Shown here: in pieces, positions 40,031-49,966 of the stretch
Position numbering within the stretch: the stretch's first letter is position 1
Layout of the letters: each line of letters starts with the position of its first letter
From: Oxalobacteraceae bacterium
Lineage (GTDB): Bacteria > Pseudomonadota > Gammaproteobacteria > Burkholderiales > Burkholderiaceae_D
NCBI GenBank assembly: GCA_947374865.1
Contig: CANCDR010000001.1
Location: forward strand, 62,001 to 126,000
Direction: 5' to 3'
DNA: 64,000 nt
Made by a program: the position numbers and the translations under genes
Notes under the pieces: model-generated
Told to the model about the DNA's origin: nothing
What the model saw: the letters and a program-made list of their open reading frames with translations, nothing else
Databases searched by the model: none

Positions 40031-41800
40031 ATGAACCCCTTACTGACATTGCTGCGTAAGTACGGCGCGAACTCCCTGGTCGTATGTCTGACCTTGGCGC
40101 TCAGTTTATTCGTCATGTCGCTGTATGTTGAAGGCCCGCTCAACGGTAATTTTGATCATCATGTGATGACCGCCAAACGCTTTGGCCAGCCGGCAGAGTT
40201 GCGCGAACATGGCCTGACCAGCCTATACCGGACCAAGGAAGACAAGGGTTGGGATGGCCAGTTCTATTACTTCATGGCGAACGACATCCTGGCCACCAAA
40301 GACAGCGCACAGCACATGGATTCGGATGCCTACCGCTATCAGCGAATTGGCTTGCCACTGGTCGCCAAGGCACTGTCGCTGGTGCTGCTGCAGGACTGGG
40401 TCAGCCCCGCACTCTACTACGCCAGCAGCCTCTTACTGGTATTGATGGCGACACTTTATGGCGCAGCATTTTTACAGCGCCGTGGTGTCGCACCATTTTA
40501 TATTTTGTTTTGGTCACTGGCGGCAGGTACGCAATTGACCATGATGAACGGCCTGCCAGATGCCGCCGCCGATGCCATGTTAATCATTGCGCTGACCGCA
40601 TTACTCGATCACAAATTGATCCGCTATGCGCTCGCCATGACACTGGCAGTATTGACACGCGAAGCCTATATGCTGCTGCCATTTTTTATTGCCGTGGCCA
40701 GTGTTTTATATCCCTTACGCGACCCGCTGCAACGTCGGCTTGAGCAGCTTATTACCCAGCTGCGTACTCCTGGCGTGCTGGTGCATTTGATACCTTTGCT
40801 CGCATTTGGTCTATGGCAGGGCTGGGTCCGACTGCGCTTTTCCGGCACGCCGGTTGAACAAGCTCAGGGTATCCTCGGCCTGCCCTTGGTGAGTTTGTGG
40901 CAGCACTTAATCGCCGGACTTGCCGGTCACTATCCCGGGCTAGCAGCTGGGGACGATTCGTATTTTGCGGCGATAAATTTACTGTTTTTTCTTGGCCTGC
41001 TGCTGCTCTCGCTGCTGATCCTGATCCGGCTACTGCGGTCTGGCTGGCAAAGTAAGGCATCGCCACTGGTGATGGGTATTGGCGCCGGTTTTTTTGCATT
41101 GAGCTTGTTGTACCTACACTTTGGCGTCACGGTGATCTGGCATTTTTCCGGCTTTATGAAAGCGGCAGCCATTCTTGGCTTTGTACTGCCGCTGTGTTAT
41201 GCCTTGCAAGGAAAAAAATTCCCCGCGCTGATGATCCTTTTTTTATGCATCATGACGCTCTATTTCGGCTTTCGTCTGTGGGATTTTCGTCTGCGCTGGA
41301 GCGCCGTTTTACCGCTCGACGATGTGCGCTGTGAAGCCATGGCGTTTCCAAAAGATCCCGCAAACTGCCTGAGTAAATTCGTCTGGCGCGGCAATCAGCT
41401 CGCACTTCAGCTGGGCCACGTGTCAGGTACTGCTGTCGAGGTCAACGCCGACATCGATCCCGCCGGCCTGATCAGCTTTGGACCCTATATTGCAGCCCCC
41501 AAAGGCGCTTACCGGGCAACGCTCGACTATACCGCGACCAGCCCGGCGGATGGTTCCGCACCGGGCAGTTGGGATGTATTTTCCAATCACCTCAAGAACG
41601 GACCCGCAGTGCTGCAAACGGGCGTTCTGGCAGCAGGACAAACGCGCGCCACGATTGATTTTGTGCTCGAAGACGATGTTCCCGATCTCGAGGTACGTAG
41701 CTTTACCGCCGGGCACAGTCATATTCGGATCAAGTCGCTATCGATCGAGCAGTTAGCGACCGGCGCAGTGAACTCTGCATCAGTCAAGGATCGCCCATGA
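40031..41800 (+). CDS. Polytopic membrane protein, GT-C-like, with C-terminal beta domain
   Basis: 589 residues: an N-terminal helix (NSLVVCLTLALSLFVMSLYV), then an external loop with FDHHVMTAKRFGQ and GWDGQFYYFMANDIL. A DGQFYY motif in the first large loop marks a broad group of GT-C-like envelope membrane proteins. About ten more helices follow up to residue 430. The last ~150 residues are soluble and probably beta-rich (GAYRATLDYTATSPADGSAPGSWDVF, LEVRSFTAGHSHIRIKSLSIEQL). A polyprenyl-linked sugar transferase or ligase role is plausible but not proved by sequence. It overlaps the aldolase by 4 bases. Confidence 0.7.
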   Translation: MNPLLTLLRKYGANSLVVCLTLALSLFVMSLYVEGPLNGNFDHHVMTAKRFGQPAELREHGLTSLYRTKEDKGWDGQFYYFMANDILATKDSAQHMDSDAYRYQRIGLPLVAKALSLVLLQDWVSPALYYASSLLLVLMATLYGAAFLQRRGVAPFYILFWSLAAGTQLTMMNGLPDAAADAMLIIALTALLDHKLIRYALAMTLAVLTREAYMLLPFFIAVASVLYPLRDPLQRRLEQLITQLRTPGVLVHLIPLLAFGLWQGWVRLRFSGTPVEQAQGILGLPLVSLWQHLIAGLAGHYPGLAAGDDSYFAAINLLFFLGLLLLSLLILIRLLRSGWQSKASPLVMGIGAGFFALSLLYLHFGVTVIWHFSGFMKAAAILGFVLPLCYALQGKKFPALMILFLCIMTLYFGFRLWDFRLRWSAVLPLDDVRCEAMAFPKDPANCLSKFVWRGNQLALQLGHVSGTAVEVNADIDPAGLISFGPYIAAPKGAYRATLDYTATSPADGSAPGSWDVFSNHLKNGPAVLQTGVLAAGQTRATIDFVLEDDVPDLEVRSFTAGHSHIRIKSLSIEQLATGAVNSASVKDRP

Positions 41801-42846
41801 AGCAGGACATACAGCATGACATGCAGCATGCCATCGCCACCTACGCAAGCCAGATCGGCCGCGACCCCCTACTGATTCAGGGCGCAGGCGGCAATATCTC
41901 CTGGAAGGATGGCAATGTCCTGTGGATCAAAGCCTCGGGGACCTGGCTAGCCGAGGCCGATACGCGGGACATTTTTATCCCGCTCGATCTGGCGCAAACG
42001 CGCGCGTTAGTCGCACAGGGTGCCAGTGATTTTCAGTCTGCCCGTATCGATGACAGCACACTGCGTCCCTCGATCGAAACTTCGCTGCATGCCTTGCTGA
42101 CGCATCGGATCGTGGTCCATGTGCATGCGGTGGATGTCATTGCACTGGCCGTTCTGCAACAGGCGCCAGCGCTATTGCAAGAATTACTGGCCGGCTTGGC
42201 ATGGGCTTGGGTCGAATACGCCAAGCCGGGGGCTGAATTAGCGCAGGCCGTCGCGCGCGCCATCGCAGCGCAAGAGCAAACCGATATTCTGCTACTGGCC
42301 AATCATGGCCTGGTGATTGGCGCTGACAGCATCGAAGAATGTGCACTTCGCCTGGCTGATGTCCTGCGTCGTTGCGCAGCCTCAGTACGTCAAACTGGTG
42401 CGCTCGCGCCAGAAGCAGCGCGCATCACTTCACACGAACCAGAACTGGTGGCAGCGGGTTATCAACGCTGTCAGGATGCAGCCGTACAAGAATTAGCGCA
42501 CGACCCGCTCAGTCTGTCACTGGCGCGCGAAAAATGGGTGATGTACCCAGACCATGCCGTTTTTCTTGGTGCAGTGTCGCCGGTGATGGAAGCACAGGAA
42601 AGTCTGCCGGACTTTTTCCAGCGTATGGCAGGAAAACCTGTGTGCATCATCATGGCACAGCAAGGCGTCATGCTGCGTTCAGACTGCACGCCGGCGCAGG
42701 AAGCCATGTTGGCCTGCTATGCTGCAGTGACAGCGCGCATTGCCAACGTTTCGAACGTCGTGTGTTTGACTGCTGACCAGATCGCCGCGCTGCTTAACTG
42801 GGATGCTGAAAAATATCGACAAAGCCTGTCTGAAAATAAGCACTGA
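41797..42846 (+). CDS. Class II aldolase/adducin family protein
   Basis: 349 residues. The N-terminal two-thirds is a class II aldolase: GAGGNISWKDGNVLWIKASGTWL (phosphate loop), the acid/base Glu in RPSIETSLHALL, the zinc histidines in VVHVHAVDVIAL and the third His in LLLANHGLVIGADSIEE. The last ~130 residues (EPELVAAGYQRCQD onward, including KWVMYPDHAVFLGAVSP and GVMLRSDCTPAQEAMLACYAAVTARI) form the additional domain seen in RhaD/bifunctional aldolase-type proteins. It may make or cleave the small polyol phosphate handled by the operon. Last gene, only 2 bases from the convergent LplT-like gene. Confidence 0.9.
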   Translation: MKQDIQHDMQHAIATYASQIGRDPLLIQGAGGNISWKDGNVLWIKASGTWLAEADTRDIFIPLDLAQTRALVAQGASDFQSARIDDSTLRPSIETSLHALLTHRIVVHVHAVDVIALAVLQQAPALLQELLAGLAWAWVEYAKPGAELAQAVARAIAAQEQTDILLLANHGLVIGADSIEECALRLADVLRRCAASVRQTGALAPEAARITSHEPELVAAGYQRCQDAAVQELAHDPLSLSLAREKWVMYPDHAVFLGAVSPVMEAQESLPDFFQRMAGKPVCIIMAQQGVMLRSDCTPAQEAMLACYAAVTARIANVSNVVCLTADQIAALLNWDAEKYRQSLSENKH

Positions 42847-42848
42847 AC

Positions 42849-44195
42849 TCACATTCGCTCAAAACCTGCTTCAGTCTCAGCGCGCCCCCGAATCCACCGC
42901 CAACAACGTTTCAAGAAGGTCGGCTCAGAATAAAAAATCCAGCCCGTAAACAGCCCATTCAGGATTGCTGCAATAAGAAAAATTTGCGGTATCGTGCAGC
43001 CAAAACTGAGCAAGATCATCGCCAAACCGGCGGATCCCACCATAAAGAGCGCATTCATAATATTCAAGCCAGCGATCGTGCGCGATAAATGCGCCGCGTC
43101 ACAGCGGGTCTGAATCAGGGCAAACAAAGGGACGATGTAAATGCCACCAAAAATGCCGAGCCCGACGAGGTCAGACAGAATGCGCCAACTGCCGTTCTGC
43201 GTCAAAAAGCCGCGCGCATCGACTTCGGCCAATGCAGTATAGGCCTGACTGGCAAAATACAGCTCCACACCAAACACTGTCATGCCAAGCGCGCCTAAAG
43301 GTACCAGACCGATTTCAATTCGGCGCCGCGACAGCGGCTCACAAATGAGTGAACCGATGCCAATGCCGAGTGAAAAAATCACGAGCAATAAAATGAAAAC
43401 GCTATGATCACCATGCAAATGGCGCCTGGCATAGAGCGGAAACTGCGCCAATAAAATCGCGCCATAAAACCAGAACCAGGAATTGCCTAACATGGCCAGC
43501 CATACCGGTCGGTTTTGGCGGCTAAAGCGCAGATTACGCAGGGTTTCGCGCCAGAGATGCCAATTGATCTGCAGATCCGGCGCGGGTGCCGGCACAGCAG
43601 GAATGGCGCAGCTACAAGCCCAGCCCAGGAGCGCAATCGCCAGCGTACCGCCAGCGACCAGTTCGATGCCCCATGGCTTTTGCATTACCAGCAAAGCACC
43701 GAGGATTTCGCCCAGCAAGATGCCGACGAAGGTACCCATCTCGATCACACCATTCGCGCCGATCAGTTCATCGTTGCGTAAGGCCTGCGGTAAGTAAGCG
43801 TACTTGACGGGTCCAAACAAGGTGGAATGTAAGCCCATACCGACCAGAGCCAGCACCAGCAGCCACAGCTGATGCTGCAGCCAGCCCACGCAAGCGATCA
43901 ACATGATGGCGATTTCCAGCAGCTTGACCACGCGCGACAGGTACGCCTTATCGAATTTATCCGCCAATTGCCCTGTCAGTGCAGAAAACAGCACGAAGGG
44001 CAAAATGAACAAACCGGGAATCAAATTATTCAGCAAGCCGGTATCGGCTGTCGTCCAGAGCACAGCCTCAAAGGTGAGCGTGGTCAGTAGCGCCGTCTTG
44101 AAGACATTGTCATTGAGAGCGCCCAAAAATTGGGTCCAAAAGAAGGGCCCGAAACGGCGCTCGATCAAGAGTGAAAACTGGCTGGCTTTGTGCAT
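42849..44195 (-). CDS. lplT: LplT-like lysophospholipid transporter (MFS)
   Basis: A 448-residue protein of 12 helices with the LplT opening LLIERRFGPFFWTQFLGALNDNVFKTALLTTLTF (a conserved QFLGAxNDNxFK element), ALTGQLADKFDKAYLSRVVK and FGPVKYAYLPQALRNDELIGANGVIEMGTFVGILLGEILGALL. LplT flips 2-acyl-glycerophospholipids inward for reacylation by Aas; in many bacteria the transporter, acyltransferase and acyl-ACP synthetase are fused. Here it is alone and the partner is not in the window. It is convergent with the operon to its left. Confidence 0.85.
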   Translation of the reverse strand: MHKASQFSLLIERRFGPFFWTQFLGALNDNVFKTALLTTLTFEAVLWTTADTGLLNNLIPGLFILPFVLFSALTGQLADKFDKAYLSRVVKLLEIAIMLIACVGWLQHQLWLLVLALVGMGLHSTLFGPVKYAYLPQALRNDELIGANGVIEMGTFVGILLGEILGALLVMQKPWGIELVAGGTLAIALLGWACSCAIPAVPAPAPDLQINWHLWRETLRNLRFSRQNRPVWLAMLGNSWFWFYGAILLAQFPLYARRHLHGDHSVFILLLVIFSLGIGIGSLICEPLSRRRIEIGLVPLGALGMTVFGVELYFASQAYTALAEVDARGFLTQNGSWRILSDLVGLGIFGGIYIVPLFALIQTRCDAAHLSRTIAGLNIMNALFMVGSAGLAMILLSFGCTIPQIFLIAAILNGLFTGWIFYSEPTFLKRCWRWIRGRAETEAGFERM

Positions 44196-44321
44196 GGGGT
44201 CATCCGCTGGAAAAAAGTGATCATTGCATCATTCAAGCGGCTTGACCAGCCATTCACGTAGCAAGAGCGGCACAGTAAGTGAAAGAAATAGTGCGCGCAT
44301 TGATGCTCATCGGCTCTCACT

Positions 44322-45266
44322 CTACGCCCGACTCTCCAGGCGACGCGCAGCCGCTGCAGCGCGCATGATCGCGACAAAAGCCCCTGCCGCAGGGCTTAAT
44401 AAACCTTCACTGCGTAATAATAAACCGACCGGTTCTTCCGATCCTTCGGTCGATAAAGGTAAGCTCACCAGCAATGCATCCGCTAGATCAGCGCGCACCG
44501 CACCAGCCGGGGAAAACCATATCGCCTCGGATTGGCGCGTGATTTGTCGCGCCACCGATACCGACAGGGTTTCGGTGACATTGCCCGGCATCGTCAGACC
44601 GCGGGATTGAAAAAAACTTTCCGTGCTATGGCGCGGTATCGTGCCCTTGGCTGATACAACGAAGGGATAGCTGCCGATATCGAGCAGCGACACTGCCGGC
44701 TGCCTGGTCAGGGGATGTCCCTGCCGCACCACCAGCATCAAGGGTTCGACGTACAGCATTTCAAAAGACAGGCCCAGCATCATCTGCGGTTCAGCCATCC
44801 GCCCCAGCACCACATCGACTTCACCGGTCTTGAGTGCCTGCAGCAGCGGCGCATTGGCCGCCGTCTGGACCAATACTTTTGCCGCCGGATGTTCACGACG
44901 AAACGCCGCCAGTGCGAGCGGTAACAAATCTGGCGCAACAGTCGGCAAGGCACCAATCTGCAGCAGCGCGATGGCCGGTGTGTGTGCCAGACCGAGCGCG
45001 TCTTCTACCCGCTCTAGTGCCACGATCACCGTCAGTGCGTGCGCTTGAAAGCGCTCTCCCTCAGCCGTCAAACGGGCACCAGAGCGGTCGCGCTGCAGCA
45101 GTCGTACCCCGACAATTTCCTCCAGCTCAGAAATCGTTTTGGACACCGCCGGCTGCGTCAGATGCAGCTGCGCAGCCGCTTTACGTAAATTTTGCTGTTC
45201 CACCACGGCCATAAAGCAGTGCAGGTGCCGCAGGCGGATTTTGCGTTGAAAAAGTGTTTGATCCAT
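44322..45266 (-). CDS. pcaQ: LysR-type regulator PcaQ
   Basis: 314 residues. N-terminal LysR winged helix: KIRLRHLHCFMAVVEQQNLRKAAAQLHLTQPAVSKTISELEEIVGVRLLQRDRSGARLTAEGERF. The effector domain contains LLQIGALPTVAPDLLPLALAAF and GEVDVVLGRMAEPQMMLGLSFEMLYVEPLMLVVRQGHPL, a pattern I associate with PcaQ. It is divergent from pcaHG, the standard layout; PcaQ activates pca genes in response to beta-carboxymuconate or a related lactone. ATG 45266 is used; an in-frame TTG two codons earlier is less likely. Confidence 0.9.
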   Translation of the reverse strand: MDQTLFQRKIRLRHLHCFMAVVEQQNLRKAAAQLHLTQPAVSKTISELEEIVGVRLLQRDRSGARLTAEGERFQAHALTVIVALERVEDALGLAHTPAIALLQIGALPTVAPDLLPLALAAFRREHPAAKVLVQTAANAPLLQALKTGEVDVVLGRMAEPQMMLGLSFEMLYVEPLMLVVRQGHPLTRQPAVSLLDIGSYPFVVSAKGTIPRHSTESFFQSRGLTMPGNVTETLSVSVARQITRQSEAIWFSPAGAVRADLADALLVSLPLSTEGSEEPVGLLLRSEGLLSPAAGAFVAIMRAAAAARRLESRA

Positions 45267-45370
45267 TCTCAAAAGTTATCACATGTGGCGGTTAAATTCA
45301 ATTTACATGAATATTTTTCAAGTATAGAGTGGGCGCTTTGTTGCCACATGAACATATTCAAAACTCTTAG

Positions 45371-46769
<1,399 letters not shown>

Positions 46770-46781
46770 AAAATTACTGCA

Positions 46782-47669
46782 CTAATCCGCCGCCAACATC
46801 ACCGGTCGGTCCTGCCGAATCTGCAGGCTGCGCCGGAGCACCTGGTCGGTGACCCATTTGGCAGAGCGTCTTGCGCGTTCTGCCACGACTTCTGGGGGGA
46901 TCTGTAGATAGTCGTCGTTGAAGACTTCAAAACTGTAGTCGCCGCGATAACCGCAACGATCGATGCGCCGCACGAGGTCGGATAATTCTGCTGAATGTTC
47001 GCCCTCGCTGGGGAATACCCGCATATGGCGGGCGGTTTCGAGGCGCTCTTCGGAAGAACGGATTTCGCGCCACATGTAGTCGGATAACTGCACCATGGCG
47101 ATTTTGTGCCATGGCATGTCGTCGATGACATCGAAGGAAGACTTATTCGCCAGCATGTGGAAGGAATCGATCACGATACCCAGATTAGCGTGGTCCGCAT
47201 ATTCGACCGCCTCCCAGGCTTGCGCGCATTCGTTCACGTTCCGACCCCAGGACAAAGCTTCATAACCGACCTTCACGCCGAGCGGCACCGCCAAGGTGGC
47301 CAGCTTGGACAGATCATCGGCGATTTTTCCGATATCGCCACTGGCGTGTTTGGAAGTCGATGAACATACCATCAGCACTGGCGATCCGACCGCGCGACAC
47401 ATCTGCAGCATATTCTTGGCGATGTCGACTTTGTAGTCGTGCAAGGTACCGGTCAGGCCTTCGTAGTCACGCATGACTTGAATGCCTGTTACGCGCACAC
47501 CACTTTGTTTGACCACCCGCACGGCAGCATCGACGCCACCGGGATAATTAACCAGATCCTTTGCCCACAACATGAGCTGCGAAAACCCGGCCAGTTTGGT
47601 CGCTGCCAGCTTGGCTTCCAGCGTCCCGGCAAGGGTGATGGTATCCATGCCAAAATTGCTCAGGTTCAC
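46782..47669 (-). CDS. 3-dehydroshikimate dehydratase (TIM-barrel half of a split QuiC)
   Basis: 295 residues of the xylose-isomerase-like TIM barrel (AP_endonuc_2). Four metal-ligand positions can be read: Glu in VGYEALSWGRNV, Asp in GIVIDSFHMLA, Gln in AMVQLSDYMW and Glu in DYSFEVFNDDYL. The run YEALSWG and SFEVFND matches QuiC-type dehydroshikimate dehydratases, which turn 3-dehydroshikimate into protocatechuate. The start is GTG 47669, overlapping the upstream stop as GTGA. In pseudomonads this barrel is fused to an HPPD-like domain; here that domain is the preceding gene. It lies next to pcaHG, which consume its product. Confidence 0.85.
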   Translation of the reverse strand: MNLSNFGMDTITLAGTLEAKLAATKLAGFSQLMLWAKDLVNYPGGVDAAVRVVKQSGVRVTGIQVMRDYEGLTGTLHDYKVDIAKNMLQMCRAVGSPVLMVCSSTSKHASGDIGKIADDLSKLATLAVPLGVKVGYEALSWGRNVNECAQAWEAVEYADHANLGIVIDSFHMLANKSSFDVIDDMPWHKIAMVQLSDYMWREIRSSEERLETARHMRVFPSEGEHSAELSDLVRRIDRCGYRGDYSFEVFNDDYLQIPPEVVAERARRSAKWVTDQVLRRSLQIRQDRPVMLAAD

Positions 47670-48547
47670 AGCGCTTCTCCAAGCGGGCTTAACACCAGTT
47701 CAAAGCTCACGCTGCCCTTAAAGAGCTGTGTGAGAGCGCCTTTTTCCGAGGCCTGTACCGGCGCCCGATCAACAAAATTAACACCCCGCGCATGCAAGGC
47801 AGCTGTCGCCGCCACCACATCGGCGGTACCAAAACCGAGGCGAATCAATTCTTCATCCCAATGGATATCTTCACTGCCGGTCGGCGGTTCAATGAGCTGC
47901 AGATAAAACTTTTTACAAGGACTTTGCAATAAGGTCCCCTTGGGTAAAATACCAAAATACTGACCATCCGGCAGAACACGGAAATTCATCAGCTTCTGAT
48001 AAAAGTCGATCCATTCACTGCTGCGATCGCGGCGAATCGCCTGCACTACGCCAAAGAAATGCAGCCCGGCGATGGCCGGTGGATGGCGGCTGTCTTGCGC
48101 CACCAATTTAAAATCAACATCGTAAATCGAAAAATCCTGATAGCGGTCGACAAAATACAGTAAAGAGTCACCGGCACCATGCACGCCCGGAATATTGAGC
48201 TCCATCGCACCGGCCCGGGTAGGGATCGCCCAGGCACCACGATCGAGCGCATGTTGGTATGCCACGCCGGCATCCTGCACACGCAGGGCGATGGCACTCA
48301 GACTGATCGTGCCACGCGTCGCATCCGCCCCAGACCAGGCTTGCAGATCCGCGTTGACGATGATATTCATCGACCCCTGACGATAGAGCACGACTTCACG
48401 CGAGCGATGCCGGCCAATCTGCACAAAGCCCATCATCTCCAGAATAGCGCCCAGCGCCAGCGGCTCGGAGGTCGTGTATTCAATGAACTCAATCCCATCG
48501 ATGCCGAGCGGGTTACTTGGTTCAGGATTATTTTCTTGGGTCTTCAT
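47666..48547 (-). CDS. HPPD-like VOC-fold protein (second half of a split QuiC)
   Basis: 293 residues with two vicinal-oxygen-chelate modules related to 4-hydroxyphenylpyruvate dioxygenase: IDGIEFIEYTTSEPLALGAILEMMGFVQIGRHRSREVVLYRQGSMNIIVNAD, and IAGLHFFGVVQAIRRDRSSEWIDFYQKLMNFRVLP. By eye one metal His (LHFF) and the C-terminal Glu (SFELVLSPLG) are present, but the HPPD position for the second His reads LIRLGFGTADV, with Arg. True dioxygenase activity is therefore doubtful; a structural partner role for the dehydratase is more likely. Databases may call it HPPD. Translation is coupled to the barrel gene. Confidence 0.8.
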   Translation of the reverse strand: MKTQENNPEPSNPLGIDGIEFIEYTTSEPLALGAILEMMGFVQIGRHRSREVVLYRQGSMNIIVNADLQAWSGADATRGTISLSAIALRVQDAGVAYQHALDRGAWAIPTRAGAMELNIPGVHGAGDSLLYFVDRYQDFSIYDVDFKLVAQDSRHPPAIAGLHFFGVVQAIRRDRSSEWIDFYQKLMNFRVLPDGQYFGILPKGTLLQSPCKKFYLQLIEPPTGSEDIHWDEELIRLGFGTADVVAATAALHARGVNFVDRAPVQASEKGALTQLFKGSVSFELVLSPLGEAL

Positions 48548-48626
48548 CTGCGTACCACCTTTGTATTCGTGGAATTACCGAAAACAGGCATCCCGCCCCT
48601 ACCGCACGGGAGCCATGCACTTTCTT

Positions 48627-49928
48627 TTAAACCGATGCCATTTCTACCCGCCGTACATCGCCTAAAATAAACAGATACGCGAACGCACCAAACAACGCAA
48701 CGCCGCCCACAAAGCTTAACGCGCCGACAAAAGAACCGGTTGAAGCGACGATAAAGCCAATCACCAGCGGGGTAATAATCCCGGCCATGTTGGATGCCAG
48801 ATTAAAGACGCCGCCGGTCATGCCCATCAAATCACGCGGTGCGATATCAGAAATCAGCACCCAACCCAAACCCACCATGCCCTGACCAAAAAAGGCCAGC
48901 GACAAAATAGCGATCACCCAGGCATCGCTCTGCACATAATTGGCCAGGATAATACTGGAGGCCATCAAAAGACCCGTGATGATCGGTAGTTTGCGTGCGA
49001 TGTTGGCCGAACCGGTGCGCTTTAGTAAATAATCCGACACCACGCCGCCCAACAGCACACCGGTGGCCGCCGCCACGAAGGGCAGCACCGCAAAGAAACC
49101 CATTTTGATCCAGCCCATCTGCCGTTCGGTGGCCAGATAGGTCGGAAACCAGGTCAGAAAAAATACCAGCGTCGTATTGCCGGCGAATTGCCCGATACAG
49201 GCGCCCCAAATTTGTCGGTGACGAAAGAGTTCACGTAAGTTTGCCCAGCTGAACGCTTTACCCGCCACGGCGATATCACCGCCTTCGCCCGCTGCAATGT
49301 AGTCGAGTTCCGCCTGGTTTGCATGTTTGCTCTCGTGCGGTTCGGTGTACATCCGCCACCACGCGATACCGATCAACACGCCCACCACGCCAACGACAAA
49401 AAACAAAGCCCGCCAGCCTGAATTGGCCATCAGCCAGAATAGTAAGGGGCTCAGGAACGCCAGTCCGACATATTCACCAACGGTATAGACGCCGGTGGCG
49501 GTAGCGCGTTCGTGTTGCGGAAACCAGGTACCGACGACGCGACTATTGGTCGGAAAACACGGTGCTTCGGCGATCCCCAATAAAAGGCGCAAGCCGAGTA
49601 AGGAAGCGATGCCACCAGCCAGGCCATGCAACAAGGTGATCAGCGACCAGCAGGTCACCGAAAGAAAATAAGTAATCTTGGCGCCGAAGCGATCCAGAAA
49701 CAAACCGCCCGGTATCTGCATGGCGACATAGGACCAGGAAAATGCCGAAAAAATTATCCCCATTTTTGCGGCATCAATGCCAAGCTCCTTGGTCAGCGAT
49801 GGGGCGGCAATTCCCAGCACGGTCCGGTCAAGGTAATTGACCATGGTCGCCAAGGCCAGCAGCGTCAGAACAATAAAACGTCGGCGCGTACGGCGCACAC
49901 CTGTGGGGTGATTATTTGTGGCATCCAT
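48627..49928 (-). CDS. MFS transporter, anion:cation symporter family (probable quinate/shikimate importer)
   Basis: 433 residues, 12 helices. The family-specific start is RFIVLTLLALATMVNYLDRTVLGIAAPSLTKELGIDAAKMGIIFSAFSWSYVAMQIPGGLFLDRFGAK, close to the phthalate/glucarate (ACS) symporters. GIAEAPCFPTNSRVVGTWFPQHERATATGVY continues the pattern. Members move aromatic and alicyclic carboxylates with protons. Between a quinate/shikimate-type dehydrogenase and the dehydratase genes, quinate, shikimate or dehydroshikimate is the likely cargo; the choice is inference. Confidence 0.88.
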   Translation of the reverse strand: MDATNNHPTGVRRTRRRFIVLTLLALATMVNYLDRTVLGIAAPSLTKELGIDAAKMGIIFSAFSWSYVAMQIPGGLFLDRFGAKITYFLSVTCWSLITLLHGLAGGIASLLGLRLLLGIAEAPCFPTNSRVVGTWFPQHERATATGVYTVGEYVGLAFLSPLLFWLMANSGWRALFFVVGVVGVLIGIAWWRMYTEPHESKHANQAELDYIAAGEGGDIAVAGKAFSWANLRELFRHRQIWGACIGQFAGNTTLVFFLTWFPTYLATERQMGWIKMGFFAVLPFVAAATGVLLGGVVSDYLLKRTGSANIARKLPIITGLLMASSIILANYVQSDAWVIAILSLAFFGQGMVGLGWVLISDIAPRDLMGMTGGVFNLASNMAGIITPLVIGFIVASTGSFVGALSFVGGVALFGAFAYLFILGDVRRVEMASV

Positions 49929-49966
49929 GTTGTCTCCTTAATGTTTGTAGCGGAACAGCATGACGC

